DNA of 64,000 nt from Eopsaltria australis (taxonomy: Eukaryota; Chordata; Aves; Passeriformes; Petroicidae), in assembly GCA_034509425.1 (NCBI GenBank), contig JAVTVJ010000072.1, forward strand, positions 1,860,001 through 1,924,000. Direction: 5' to 3'. The translations under genes were made by a program, and so were the position numbers. Below are positions 1 through 13,533 of the stretch, one piece after another; position 1 is the stretch's first letter, and each line of letters begins with the position of its first letter. The notes beneath the pieces are model-generated. The model was given only the letters and a program-made list of their open reading frames with translations, made no database searches and had not been told where the DNA came from.

Positions 1-758
1 AGAAGATGCAGGCATTTTGGAGATGTTTCTGCATTAATTTCTGGCACAAAACAAAGTCAATATCAAAACTTGAGCTGTGAATGTTTGACTCTACTTCTCC
101 TCCTGCTCACTTCTAATTCTGCACTTGTGTTCACATAAATTTCTTTACTATGTAAATTAGAACAGGTTAGTATCTGTAAAACAGGTTTCGCTACATATGA
201 GTTCAGAGTCAAAATCCCACTATTTCATATGCTCTTTCTCACATGTTGCTTTTTCAGAATTGCAGTGAAGCTATGACCTGATCTACTGTATAAATATATT
301 TATTTATTTAATAAGGAGAGTAGCATTTGAGGACAAGCATCTAAGAGAAACTTATGTCAAAAAAGGGTTTTCAGCCATGATGTGCTATTTAAATCAAAAA
401 GTTCTTTCAGTCCTCTGAAAAGCATGCAACATATCAAAGCCACATAATTCCTATGATCTCTTTTAGATTCTGTGCCTGAATAAGTCCTTTAGCTCAGTAA
501 CGGACTTACTGCAATTTTACCATTGTCTGGGGTTGGTTAGGTGTTTGTCTTTTTAAAAACTTGTAGTCTAAGCAACGTTGGCATTATATTTAAAATTAAA
601 AATTTATGCAGCCAGTAGCAGACCTTTAATCCTTCTTGTTAGAAAGATGCATCTTTTAAGTGCAAAGTGTTGTAGAGAGTTCAGTCTGATTTTGATACTC
701 AGAGCCTCAAGTAGCCAGAGATCTGCTGTGTGTTGAAAGGTGTGGGGTTGCAAGGAAG

Positions 759-808
759 TTAAATTATTAAATTAAATTAAGGGATACTTAATTAAATTAT
801 TAAATTAA
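759..808. repeat. AT-rich direct repeat, 17 bases twice
   Basis: The same 17-base AT-only unit occurs at 759-775 and 792-808, separated by a short spacer. It looks like a local slippage or duplication product in AT-rich intron; no function is implied. Confidence 0.7.
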
Positions 809-3800
809 CTGATAAGGGGTAATAGAATGGTTGTTGAACTTCAGCTCATGTCTCACTAAAGATGTTCCTGCATCATAGACATAAGGAAATTTTTTAACCG
901 GACTCTTGATCAATGTATTTAATAATGGAGGATTTCTAAATGAGAGCTGAAGGGTTTATCTGGTCAAATCTGAATGGGTTTTTTTAATATTGAGATTATC
1001 ACTTGCATATTCTGTGTTCCCAAGGAGGTCTTGAATCCTGGACAGGAGGACAGTACTGTATGCTCTTGCTATTATAGATGTTTAGAGAATACCATGGCTT
1101 CGTAGGGCTTCTTCTTAAGGCTGCAGCAAGGCAGGATGACAGGTTATAAAGGTTTTCACAAGGGGCACAAATAAAAACTGCTCAGGATTTATTAGAGCAT
1201 ACGCAAATGCCTGTGATCCATTAATTTCAGTAGTTTTAATGTCTTTAGTTTCTTAAAATGACAAATGCTGCCAATATATTGGTTTACTTTATTGACCTAA
1301 ACTGTCAGATCAGCAGTGTCATTCAAACATGTCTGTTGTATTTATTTTCTTGACAGCCTGCACCAGCTCTACAGACCAATTAGAGATTATTTTGTGTATT
1401 TCACTCATGTTACACTTGTCTGGTTACAGTATTTATCTTCCTGTGGGAAGTGAGACTGTCAAAAAAGAGCACTTTTCTAGGAAACAACTGTTTTCCCATA
1501 CTACTGAGTAACATATCTAACTAATGTGGGAAAATTTAGCTAGTAGGGTAGGCACTTTTCAAGTGTAAAGAGTGGAGAACAACTTTTTGATCCAATTTGG
1601 TAGGACTGCACTTTTCATGGGTCTTTCTTATTGCCGCTCTTCAATGTGGAAAGAGAGGAAATACCACATGTATTTCTGTCTGGACAGTTCTAGGTTATCA
1701 TTGTTGCCCTAATCCAGTTCACCTGGCTGGGGGCTTGTGTGATACTCCTGGTGGAACCTGATCACTGGCTACTTTTAAAAGCTCTACAGTGATACAGAAG
1801 AAGGGGCATTCCACTTGCTTTCAGGTTTCAGTCTTGGAGGCTTCAGAAGAAGAGAAAACACTCCTTATGCTTTTGTTCTTATAGTTAATCAGTTTCTGTT
1901 AAAAAAAAATAAATGTAAAAATTTTTTTCTTAATTTGGTGCCTCTCACAGCTATTTTAGAGCTGTATAGTCTTCTATATACATTCTACTGCGATGCATCT
2001 CTGCATTGCAATCAAATTATTTCTCAGTCTTTTGTCAAACAGGATTTTGGACTATTGGAGTAATTAACTAATGGATGGTTTCTCGAACCCCTAAATAATT
2101 GTTTCGTTCTTTTCAGTGGTTTTGGATTAGTTTGTTTGTTTGGGTTTTTTTAATTAATCTACGACCCCACTTCTTTACTACCGTGATCATGAGAGTTCTG
2201 GATATGCTCTGGTGCTGGATACATCATCTGTAAATAACGACTTGCAGGACTGAAAGTTTAGTAATGACTGTTCTTTGAACTTGAGCACAGACCTGTCTGT
2301 ATCAGGCCTGATACTTCTCTGAAGGAAAAATAGCATTGCTGTCACGGTAGGCTGGCCAGGGAGTGGGGCTGAGTCCATTTTCAGAATATGTAGGAGAAAG
2401 GTGTGTGGACTTGATGCACATCACTGCTTTGATTTCAGGCAACCCAGAGAGGTGCAGTGCTATTAGTGGGGTGAAGGGATAGCAGCTGGTTAAGAACAGG
2501 GTTTGGACAAGTGCAATTTGGGGTGAGCCCTTCATTCATGATGCCTCTAGGTTTAGGGAAACCACTTCTGAGGTTGCTGAGCCTCCTTCATGCGAGAGTG
2601 CTCGTGGGCCTTGGTAATCTTATGTTTTAGTGCTTTCTAGTAGTGTATTGGTTGCTGCTTTTCCATTCTGACCTGGTTGCTTTTCCCCCCTGTGTGAGCT
2701 TCAGACTGCATTAATGCAGGTGTATTTGAAGACCCTGGTACAGATCTCCTTGCAGCTTTGAGTAGGAAAGGATGTAGCTGTTGGCTGGTAACCCAGGATA
2801 CAGGCAGGAGGCCTGTCACACCTTTCCTTCTCAGTGACATCAGTTCTTTGAGTTCACAGTCTTTGTTTTGATCAATTATCTCAACTGTCTCTCCAGTTCC
2901 TTCCAAAGCAGCAGAATATGGTGGAGGGCTGAGTGTGTAGTTGGAGTGGGATTCAGTTGTCTGAAATCCATGTTATCTGTGTGACCTTTCCTGGATATAA
3001 CTCTGGGTATAGCAGCTGCTAGTTGGCTGATTTTTATATTTAAATAAAATACACAATAAAAACCTGTTGCTCCCCAGTTGAGACTTGAATAAATTAATAC
3101 ATAGAAAAACTTCTAAGAGCAACTGAAAAGAAATTTTAACTTAAATCAACTTGTTGTTCTAGTTTTTTAAATAACAACTTAATAGAAAAATTATGACAGT
3201 GTTACATCTTTTTATAAATCTTCTGGTTTATTGTTTTTTTAACTAGATTTAAGAACTTTAAAGGATGGTAGTATTTTGTATTTACATATTTAAAGATGAT
3301 AATTTGGAAATAGTGTAGTAAAATTGCATATAGAAAAGTACCATTTTAGCTTGAAGCTAAACGTGTTTAAGAGACATGCTTTAAAAATTGCCTCAATTTC
3401 TAAGATTTGATAGTGGCTTTGTTTCTAAAATGAAAATATTTTAGTTACCTGTTGTGATGCCTGAAGGAAAAGGCATCAGTTGAAATCTTCATTTTCTTGA
3501 AATGTTGGAGGGATAGTGGCAGTGACTCCCTGGTCGGGTTTTAACTCTTGAACTTTTTGGGGTGGATGTTCAGTCATAATGTTGTTAATTAGATGCCTTA
3601 AAGTTGTTTTTAGATTGCTACTTAACTGGCTTTGGTCAAATTAGGTTTGTTAAATGTTTTGGTCAAGAAGTTTCTCTGGCTATGCTTGTGCTTACTGTTC
3701 AGTACAGTAGTGTTAAAGTCTTAATTATATGTGTAGCTTGCAAATAAACCTCTGTTTAATATTAGCATAATATACTAATATTAAGCTTCCATTTAGACTA

Positions 3801-5076
3801 GTATCAGCACTTGCAAATGCAGAACTATTGGTAGAGTATGAAGGAGGTTGAATAAAAGCCCACCTCACCAGAAGATTGCTGTAATAGTTTGGAAACATGT
3901 TGATATCTGGGTTATACTGCTACTGAGTTCAATGGCAAAAATCTTTTGGCTTAGAGGAAGCCGGATTAGGAAGAAAATTTATTCTTTAAAAAGTACTGTT
4001 AACTTGTATGTGGGCAAAAGAATTGCAGTGCTTCTAAAATGGATTGTAATTCCTCATTCTGTAGCAAGTCTGGTTTTTTGATACACTGTTGAATGTCTGA
4101 AATGTTCCCCTTATTTTTTCTCCATTTTTTCCTCTGAATACAGATTGAATCAACTATGCATTGAAATTTGGACATAATCACAACAGGCTGTTTTTCAGGC
4201 CACTCTGAAGGATACTAGATCTTGGTGGGAGCAGTTCAGCTATTCTGAGAATCAGTCTCAAGGGTGCAGGGCTAAAGGGCATTTTGAAAATGTAGACCAT
4301 GAAGAATTTAATTCTATAATAGTAATATCAACTTTCTGGATAATTGCTGTAGTTAGCGATAAAATATGTCTCTGGGATTCTTGGCAGACTTTCTAGTAAG
4401 GGGAGCAACAGAATTACTTTCAGCAGTGTGCTAATGGCAAGTCAGACTGAGAAATGTTTGAAGGGAAAAATATGCAAATAGGACATTCCACTGAAAACAT
4501 GCGTGAATGTTGAAAAATTCAGAAGAAAACACGTATATGGCACAAGCTGATTAGAAGAAGGAAAGGGAATAAATTATTCTTTTCTCCAGACAATTTGTAT
4601 TAAAGTTTAAGTAATGTTGTGTCTGTGTATATTTCTCATCTCTATCCTATGTTTCTGTCTCACCTTTCTTTATGTCTGTGCTTTGCATTTAAAAAGTATT
4701 TAGTGTCTGTTTATGCAACAAAACCACTACCAACACAATGATTGTGGCAGAGGCTTTCAGCAGGAATGGCTGCACCCATGGTCTGAGCAGTACAAGCTCA
4801 GCCAGTGGAATATCACCTACATCCAGGATTTCAGCCACACAGAGCTAGCAGCAAGGGCCATAATAATTGTATTTCTGATTGCTTTTCTAAACATTTAAGT
4901 AGCATGTTACAACTTTGTGGTGTAGACCTGACATTTGCCAAGTGTTACTTGCATGCTTACTGCCTACTTGCTTTATTCTTACCTTCAAAATGTGCAATGT
5001 TTGTATGGCATCCCCATGACTCTCCTTGCCAATCTTGATAATAGACCATAGAGCTGAAGTACCTGAGCGGCAAAAG

Positions 5077-5098
5077 GATTGAAGTGACAACTTCAATC
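5077..5098. repeat. Short perfect inverted repeat
   Basis: Nine-base arms (GATTGAAGT and its complement) flank a four-base loop. It could fold as a small hairpin, but perfect repeats of this size are expected by chance in 64 kb. Confidence 0.6.
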
Positions 5099-5187
5099 AC
5101 AGGTGGAAATATACGAGTCTCTTTTTTAAATGTTCTAATATGAGATATTTTTAATAGTTGAATAAGAAAATGTGATCTTGTTATATT

Positions 5188-5213
5188 CCCCCCCCCCCAA
5201 AAAAAAAAAAAAA
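5188..5213. repeat. C11-A15 mononucleotide runs
   Basis: Eleven C residues are followed directly by fifteen A residues. This is a compound homopolymer microsatellite, probably length-polymorphic and prone to sequencing error. Confidence 0.85.
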
Positions 5214-5545
5214 GAAATAAGCTGTAACCTTAAAATAGTTTTTTTGGGAGGCGTGTTTAATTTATCCATCCTCAGAGGATATTTAAGTTGTAGAAAGTCT
5301 TAGCAACTTCATTTTTTTCAAGGTGTTGAAGACAAAATGTAGATAAGGCACAACCTCTCTACTGCACTTTTGTCAGGCAGCCTTCATGTAAAACTACATC
5401 AACGGCATCAATTTCAGCTTATTTCATTTGTAGATCCAGATAAGGGCATAACATGTGAAACTCGTTCTGATTCCTGCTGCTTTTTCCCCCCGAACCCTCC
5501 TACCTCCCCCAGTCCTGGACCCGTTTAGTTGACGACACAGCTTTT

Positions 5546-5680
5546 GCCTTTTTTTGGTTGGCTGGTTTTGGGGTTTTTTTTTTTTGGGGTGGGGGGTGGA
5601 GGGTGTTGGTTTGCGTTTCGTTTGGTTTTGAGATTTTTTAGGGTTAAGGGGGATTGTTTTGGGTTTTTTTTTTTTTTTTG
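5546..5680 (+). repeat. G/T-rich low-complexity tract with G-quadruplex potential
   Basis: The plus strand is almost pure G and T with long T runs. G runs lie at 5570-5573, 5586-5589, 5591-5596, 5601-5603, 5641-5643, 5648-5652 and 5661-5663. The run spacing allows a G-quadruplex on the coding (RNA) strand. The tract lies roughly 330-460 bases before the acceptor of the exon at 6007, so an effect on splicing or transcription is possible but untested. Confidence 0.7.
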
Positions 5681-5981
5681 AGAGGAGGTGATGGGTTCTT
5701 TGGTCTGTGTTCAGGAAGTGATGATAATCATATCTATCTCAGCAAAATATGTAGTTTCCTTGGAAGAAACAGGATTTTGGTGTAGATGCAGGCAGCTGGA
5801 TGATGCAGCTAAAGTGATTAACTGGAGGTGGAGCTGCCCTGGTTTGCTGTTTCTGGTTGCATGTTGAAAACACTTACTACTTAGTTTTGCTTGTGGATTT
5901 TTTTTTTGGGTTTAAGTGCTACTTTCAAGTACAATTTTAATAGTCAGATCCTGTGTTTGTCACTTTTTTTCTCTCCCTTAA

Positions 5982-6212
<231 letters not shown>

Positions 6213-6389
6213 TAACCTGCATGATTGTCTTTCTATGAGATGTGTAACTTACTCTCTGCTACTAACTCTCCTCCTCTTCCTGATGTGCTTAACCAGTGTA
6301 CTCTGTGCATGCCAGTCAAATGAAATACCTTTTGCAGATGGCAGCTATCAATAGAACCCTAAATACATGCACGTAAGGGAGAAACACTT

Positions 6390-6416
6390 AATTGTGCTAC
6401 GTACAGTAGCACAATT
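6390..6416. repeat. Short perfect inverted repeat
   Basis: Ten-base arms (AATTGTGCTA and its complement) flank a seven-base loop, about 190 bases downstream of the exon donor at 6201. The stem is too short for a miRNA precursor. Confidence 0.6.
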
Positions 6417-9068
6417 TGGGGAGGCAGCTTACTCATAAGGAGAGAGAAAATACTTCTGTTAATCTAGTGTGTTGTCTTGGAGAAGGATCTGTTGTCTCTG
6501 AAGAACTTGCTAGGATTTTTTTTGCTTACAAAGGTATTTTTTGTGTTGCAAATGGACTGCAAAGTTCCTGCCACATGAAGCTAAGTGATTATTCACTTGC
6601 TTTCAGAGTAAATCATAAGTAAATGTTCTTCCTCTCTCCCACAGAGGTATGCTTTGGTATAGGTACACAGACATAAAATTGAACTATAACATAGGGAAAA
6701 GCTGTTAGCATCACTGGTTTATCCATAAATAATAATGATTGTCCCTGAAATGCAGTGGTGTACAAGTCCTACTTGCAGAACATCCTCTCAACCAAATGAA
6801 ATGCAGCTGTATGTTGAAACCCACAAATAGATCAAGAATCAACAGGGATATTTATGGTGTTTAATGCACAAAATAATTAGAGTATATAAATGCTACAGCC
6901 AAAATAGCCTAAAGCAGATGTAGAAGAAACTTGCCTTAGGAATTGTAAGTATTTCTGGTGTTTCATCTTTGCTGTGTTGATCAGAGGGAAGATTGTGTCC
7001 ATTTTCAGATCATTCCTATTTTCATCAAGGAAAAGTTAAGTGCACTTTTCAGAGGAAGATACTTTACTTTCTTTTGAAATTATTTTTTTAAACTTTTTTT
7101 AAACAACCCATTTCTCCAAGGGAAAAGTTGGCAACTCTTGCGTGTCCCACTGCTATATGGAAGTTGTTCAGAATACAAGAGGAAATGCTTAAAAGGAATT
7201 TTAGCCAGAGAATTATCTACCAAAACACCTGTAACAGCTTTATGCTTTTTGAAGAGCACTACTGCACCACTTCCTTCCTCTTAAAGAAACTACCACAGTT
7301 TTACGTTTTGTGTAGAGTCACACGTGTATATGAGGAAAAATTACTGTTCCTTGCATGAAGGGGGCAAAACCTCTGCCTACATCCATAAGCAGTGGAGGCA
7401 GTAACTACTGAACTTCAAGGCTCCTGTTCCACATGTGGCTGCCTCATATTGCCTATGTGATGCGCTCTTTCCCAGACATGCCCTGAAGAGGGTTTCTTGT
7501 TTTGCTTGCAAAATATCCCTTGGTTGTCTGCTGAAGTAGCAGGCTGTCTTGTGACTGTACTGTTCACAACACCTCCGTAAGGAAGAAAACCTAGTCAACA
7601 CAGATAACAATTACAGTGAATTAAACTGGGACACGGGATGTTAGACACGTGAAGATGGGTTTTCAGAAGGAAAGAGGAAGAACTAAAAAAAACTCCACAG
7701 TTATATGGGTAGCAGAAACATGCCCTGTGAAGGTGAATTTTGTTTTTCCACTCGGGATGCAGATTTGAACATTGCTTGCTCTGAAGAAAGACCCCATCAG
7801 TCCAGCTTTGTGTTGGGTTGATACTCCCTTGCCTTCCCCCCTGCACCTCTATCATCAGGGTCAGGGGAAATGAAAGCAGATGGATGTGTGCCAGGCCCAT
7901 CACTCTGTTGCTCTGTTGGTAGCTGTCAGCGGCAGATGCTGTCAGCCTTTCACACAGCCAGGCTGAAGAGCTGTCAGCACTCAGAGGGAATTTTGAGCTG
8001 GATTGGATCAGCTCTCAGACTCCTGCCTCTAACACAAATACCAATAGAAACATACTCTTTCCAATGGAGACCATACAATTTTTTTTCAAATTAACGGAAA
8101 GGAGTTCAGGTTTGTGCATATTTTTTTCCCCTTCATTGGGTTTTGTTAAGTGCTTTAATTTTTTTTTTTTTTAGTTTTTATTTTAGGACTAGATTGCTGT
8201 TAGGCGTAAGATATGAGGAATGTAGATTACTGTGTACTCCATGAAGATCTGTGGCAAGGCTTCATGGCCTGTATGTTCTGTGTGCAGGAGTCATGGCAGA
8301 GTGGGGAGCTTTAAGACTTCAGTGCACTTCTTTGTACACCATAGTTCTCACCTTTTTCTAAAACAAAAATGGCTTTAATCATGAAGATGATGCACGCTTT
8401 TCCACATCTGACAGAAAGAATAGGGACAGCAAACTTAGTCTAAAGATGTTGTCTAAAGCCTGGATTTTTTTTCTCTGCAGCTAACACTGCCCATTGGAAA
8501 TAAAAATTAAGTTAGTTGTACTTGCAAACCATCTAATTTTTTTATATTTTTGTGGGGGTTTCTTGGTTGGTTTTTTTAGTTTTTTCTTACTTTGTGAAGT
8601 TTGGGGGGATTTTTATGGGGTTTTAGTTTGGTTTGTTCATTTGATTTTAAAGAATATTATTCCTGAATTTGAAAATTTCACTTATTTTGGAAAAGTAACC
8701 AAGAAAGGTTACTTAATATAGACGTCACATCTTTCTCTTTTGTGAGCCCTTAAATACAGCTTACATTCAAGAATGTTTACACAACTGAGGATAAAGCCCT
8801 CTCAAGAGTTTTTCATCTTCTAGGTGAATGAACCTTCAGTACACAAAATTCAATAAGTTAAAATGTCTCTATGGGGTAAACTAAATTAAGTTTTTTCTTT
8901 ATACTCACTGTTTTTTGGGTGACGTTTTGGTTTTTAACTTTAATATTTTCTTTGTATTTCGCTTGAGAATGAAATGCATAATGATAGTTCTGCCTTAAAT
9001 ACTGCAAAAGCTGCAAAATATGGCTGAACTCCCTTAATAGCTTTAGATAGGGGCAGGATGAATTCTTC

Positions 9069-9800
9069 AGAGACTCACAGAACGATTTGTGTAGGAAGGG
9101 AGAGGGACCTCAAAGATCATCACATTCCATCTTCTCTGTCACTGACAGGAAACCTTTCACCAGACCAGTTACTCAGAGCCCCATCCAGCCTGGTCTTGAG
9201 CACTTCTAGCGATGGGAAGTCCACAGCTTGTCCAGGCAGCCTGTTCCAGTGCCTCACCACCCTCACAGTAAAGCATTTCCTCCTAATATCTTATCTAAAC
9301 CTGTCCTCCTTTAGTTTAAGACCATTGCCCCTTGTCCTAGCCCTTAATGCTCTTGTGAAAAGTTGCGCTCCAGCTCTTGTAGGTCCTCTTTAGGTACTGA
9401 AGGGGGCTCTAAAGTCTCCCTGGAGCCTTCTCTTCTCCAGGCTAAACAGCCCCAACTCTCTCAGCCTGTTCTCAAAGGAGAGGTGCTCCAGCCCTCTGAT
9501 CATCTTGGTGGCCCTACTCTGGACTTGCTCCAACAGGTCCCTGTCCTTCTGTGCTGGGACCCCAGAGCTGATGCAGCACTGCAGGTGGGGTCTCACCAGA
9601 GCAGAGCAGAGGGGCAGAATCCCCTCCCTGGCCCTCCTGGCCTTACTGCTGTGGATGCAGCCCAGGACACGGTTGGGTTTCTGGACTGCAAGCACAGATT
9701 GCCAGGTCGTGTTGAGCTTTTTGTCCACAAACACTCCCAAGTCCATCTCCCCATGTCTAGTCTTGATCCATTCTCCAGCCAGCCTGTACCTGTGGTGTAA
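9069..9800 (-). mobile_element. CR1 LINE, 3' part of ORF2 plus 3' UTR, antisense to the gene
   Basis: Read on the plus strand, this is the reverse complement of the CR1 3' end: TGGAACAGG-type UTR text, then the C-terminal reverse transcriptase region. The minus strand keeps an open frame of about 118 codons (9746-9390) containing [34 protein letters not shown] and LGLFSLEKRRLQGDF, all hallmarks of CR1 ORF2 near its C terminus. It is truncated at its 5' end, as most CR1 copies are, and lacks the catalytic part of the enzyme. The long frame suggests it is one of the younger copies here. It is not a functional gene. Confidence 0.93.
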
Positions 9801-10389
9801 ATTATAACTGAGTGTGTTACTGCCATGCTGTCTAAGCTAAAAATAATGTTTCAAATTTGACAGCAGTAGCTGTAAAAGCTCTTTTGGTTGTTAAGCTTTT
9901 ACTTAACAATCCCTTTTGGTCTTCAAAGGGTAATGCCTTCTCGCATATAAGAAGAACCAGCCCAAACTTTTGCAGTAAAAGCAGTAAGTGTGAAATTCTG
10001 CTTTTGAAATGGGAAGCCTCAAAGGATGTGCTTGGAGGGAGTACTCAGACATAACACAAAAAGCAAATGAATTTATTTACTGAATAGCAACTTATGGCTT
10101 GTAGTTGTAACCCAGCTAAATAACGCTAATAATTTTTGTTCAGGCAGGTTCGTTACTTATTTTCCTTATAAACCTAAAGGTTTTGAATTATTCATATAGT
10201 AGAGATAAGCTTATTTGATGGGATGTTTACATGAACACTGATGGAATTTGAAGAGGGCTGTTAATTAAGAGGGAGGAAGGGTTGCCTTTCAGCCAGAGTG
10301 GCACATGGAGTCAATGATTGATTGCTTATTTGCAGAATTAGAATTTTTGACTAGAGGTTTAGTCTATAGTTATTGACATTTAGTCCACA

Positions 10390-13010
10390 TCAAACATGAA
10401 ACCAGGCAAAACAGGCAAAATCAGACTATTTTGCAAGCCTAGGATTTCTGTAGCTGCCTTGAGGACAAAGCATCCTCACTGCTGTGGTTCTGGGCTGTCA
10501 GTGCTGACCTGCAGTTCAGAAGCACAACTTCGGCAGCTGTGGGGTCTTTGTGAACAGTTATCATCACCTTCCGGAGGCTGCCATCACTATCTGGAAGCTC
10601 ATGCTTCTACTGTGGTCCCTCAGAGAAACAGGTGAGCCCGCTTCTGTAAAAAGGATGTAATTTCTAGGTAAAGTCTGTAAAAGCCTTGAAAGAGCACTGT
10701 CCCCAGTTTTCAGAGAGGGAGGGAGAGGTGGGAAATGGGAGAGCTGTGCTTGTTCTGAACGCCCTACAAGCAGTGACTCCATCAGATAAAGTAAGTGTTG
10801 CCATGCAAGAGCACTGGTGCTGCTGGTGTACTCTGAGCATTTAGATCTTAAAACCTGTGGAGTATTCATGCTTTAAGAGCACTCATTGGTTTTAGGGGCT
10901 GCAGGTGAGTATTTTTGACCCCAGCCTTACAAAAGTGATGAGGACAAACCAGCAATTGCACTGGAGGAGTGAACCTGTCCTCCTCAGCTCCGTCAAGGAT
11001 ATGTGCTTCTCCTTGGCATCAGGGTAACCCCGGCAGCCTTGATGAAAGCTGAGGGATGGTCTTGGGATGTACAACCTGAGAATGGTCTCTGTCTCAGTCT
11101 CCTGAAGGTCACCACGGGAAAGGTGTTGTGACACAGTTCAGTCGTAGTTGAATGGACTTCAAAGTCCAGCAGCTTTGTGTGGTTGCATGGCCACTTGGTG
11201 CTCATTGGAGTGCTGGGTGCAAGGAGCTGAGCTGCCTCCTTGATGAAGGCAGGGCATGCAAGGCGCTGCAAAGACCCTTCTGAGAGCATTAGGAGAATGA
11301 GGAGTAGTGTCTGTGACTGATACTGCTGAAATTAAAGAGAACCCTGAAAGGAAGGATTTGTTGAAAGGAGGTTGGTTAGTAAAAGGGTAAGCAGTGAAAG
11401 TTTATATTGTGTCTGAAGAGTCACTTAGGGTGGGATTTGAAGGGCTTATCAGGCATGCCTCTGCAACAGGTTACCTATCGGGGAATGTGTTTGTGGCAGG
11501 TGCACTCCTGCAGCACTTCTTGTGCTGCCTTCAGAGCTGCCCGATGTCCCTATGTGTGCAGACAGTTGCCAGGCTCCTCTGAATGCCTCCATTCCTTCAG
11601 ACTAGATCCATCTCCCTGAGATTCATCCCACTGATGCTTGAGTGCTTCCACCAGTGCACCAGCACCTCTGAAACTGTCTGTTACCAAAAGCTGTGCTGCC
11701 ACAGGCTGCACCACTTCCTGGGTACCATGGCAGAGAGTGCCAATCCAAGAGAAGAGGCCTGTGGAATTTGTGATGGCAGGTGCAAAACAGAAACATGTCT
11801 ATTTCCAAGCTGGGTTTCTGTGTGGAGGAAGAATGCTGACAGGAGAGCTGTGAACAGCCAAGGCAGCTGCTTTTCAAAGGAAAGAGTTATCTGTTGCTCC
11901 TGGCCATTTGCCAGTGGCAAGGAAAAACGCACTATTTCATTGACTTGTGATGTGGCTCAGGGAAAACTGCCAAAGGTGAGAATTGCCACTGTGTATCTGG
12001 ACAGATGTTCTTGTCCTCTTCTCTGCCTTCCATCGCACTCCTGCCCCATACTTCATTTGCTGAAGGAAGAGTCTGCACTGAGGAATGCCTTATCTCAAGG
12101 ACTGCTCCTGGTAATGTTGCCTTTCTCCTGTAGAAGTGTGGCTTGCTTTAGTAAGGTAGAAGCACTGTTTGCTTCTGGAGTCCAGTCTTCCTTCACAGGC
12201 TAGATACTGGTGGAGGGATGAGAAGAGGACCCAGGAGGCAGTGGCAGCATTTGCTGCTTCATGCCTACTGCACTTGGCCTGGGCTTTTGCTGTCCTGGAG
12301 TTTAAGCAGTTTTCAAGGAGAAGGTGTACGAGAAAACCTGGTCCTTCTTTTGTCACTGGACTGATGGCTTTCTCACAACATGACTTCTTGTTCTTTCTGA
12401 TGAGGTGTCTGTGGTGAGGATCATGTCTCTATTCATGACCCAAAGGAGAATTAGAGAGGGAGAAGCCAAATCCCCATTTTTCTTCTGCCCCAGGCAGGAG
12501 CAGCCCATAAAAATCTAATTGTAGACTTAGTTTGTTTGAGTTTGTTTTTTTGCAGGGAGGGGAGGTTTCTAGTTTTGGTTCTTGGGCATGTTCAAATAGC
12601 TCCGACCTCCTCCTCTTCTCATTTGCTTTGCACAAGTGAAGAAGGGTAGTCCAGGTTCTCAGAGCTAGGCTCACATCATTTCCCCCTCTCCCTGGCAACT
12701 CTCTCCCTGTAGGAAAGGCCCGACCTCTTCAAACTTCCATCTCACTGACCTGGTAGACAGAAGTCTGGCATTGTGGAGTGGCTCCTGGAAAGCTGCTCTG
12801 GCCACCATCTCCTTGCTTCTGCCCTGCCTTCCCTCTGCAGCCAGCATGGTGGGGCAGAGCCCTTGCCTTGTCCGGGAGGGAGTCCTGCTCTGCTGCCCAA
12901 AGATCCTGCCTCCAACAAAGGAGCCAGAGGTCTGTGGGAACAGTAATTGCTGAGTAGGTCCAAAGAATTTTTTTAATGGTTTCTACAGCAAGGATGGAGG
13001 AAGGCATTGC
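10390..13010. other. ORF-rich, less AT-rich intronic patch of unknown origin
   Basis: Base composition is visibly richer in G and C than the flanks, and many overlapping frames are open on both strands. The longest frame in the window, 206 codons, runs 11583-12203 on the plus strand. It is rich in Cys and Ser, shows no domain I recognise, and is matched by open frames on the opposite strand (11877-11623, 11932-11681), which points to low stop-codon density rather than selection on a protein. No CR1 signature, poly(A) tail or target duplication was seen. It could be an old retroposed sequence, a non-coding transcript or simply a GC-richer patch. Confidence 0.35.
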
Positions 13011-13533
13011 ATGGACTTCTTAATACTGCTTTGAAATACCCAAGAACTTGATTCGCTGCATATTTTTTATGTTGGTCCATATTAGCCTTTCTTTGATTCT
13101 CAGCATTTTGCGATGTCTCTTACCTCCTTTGTTGTCCTGTACAAAAGGAGGATGAAGCTACAAAGGATGTATGACTTGAGCGAAAGCACATCAGCTTCAC
13201 AAGACCGGAAATATTTGTCGTGGTATGTAATAAAGTAGTGGATACCTTTGATAATTTTAGAAGTTACTATTTTAAAGTGGATTTTTTTCATATTGTTAAG
13301 CAATTTTCCAATACTTGAAAATTTGACATATGAAAAATTTAGATGTCTGAATCCTTTAGAATTATTTACTCATCTTTCAGGAATTGTAGTTGTGTAGTAT
13401 CACAAACTGATAGTGTTTTTCTGTCTGCTTTTACAGATAAACTGTTCTTGAACCATTTTTAAGGTTTTAAACCTTAATCTTTTGGCCTTTGAAATTTGTT
13501 GGAGTTTTTTAGTGATTATGAAATAGTTTAAAA

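Noticed and set aside
2187..2906. Cluster of minus-strand frames
   Set aside because: Different frames overlap, no motif is seen, and composition is only slightly richer in G and C.
6390..6416. Hairpin as a possible miRNA precursor
   Set aside because: The stem is only 10 bases, far short of a miRNA hairpin.
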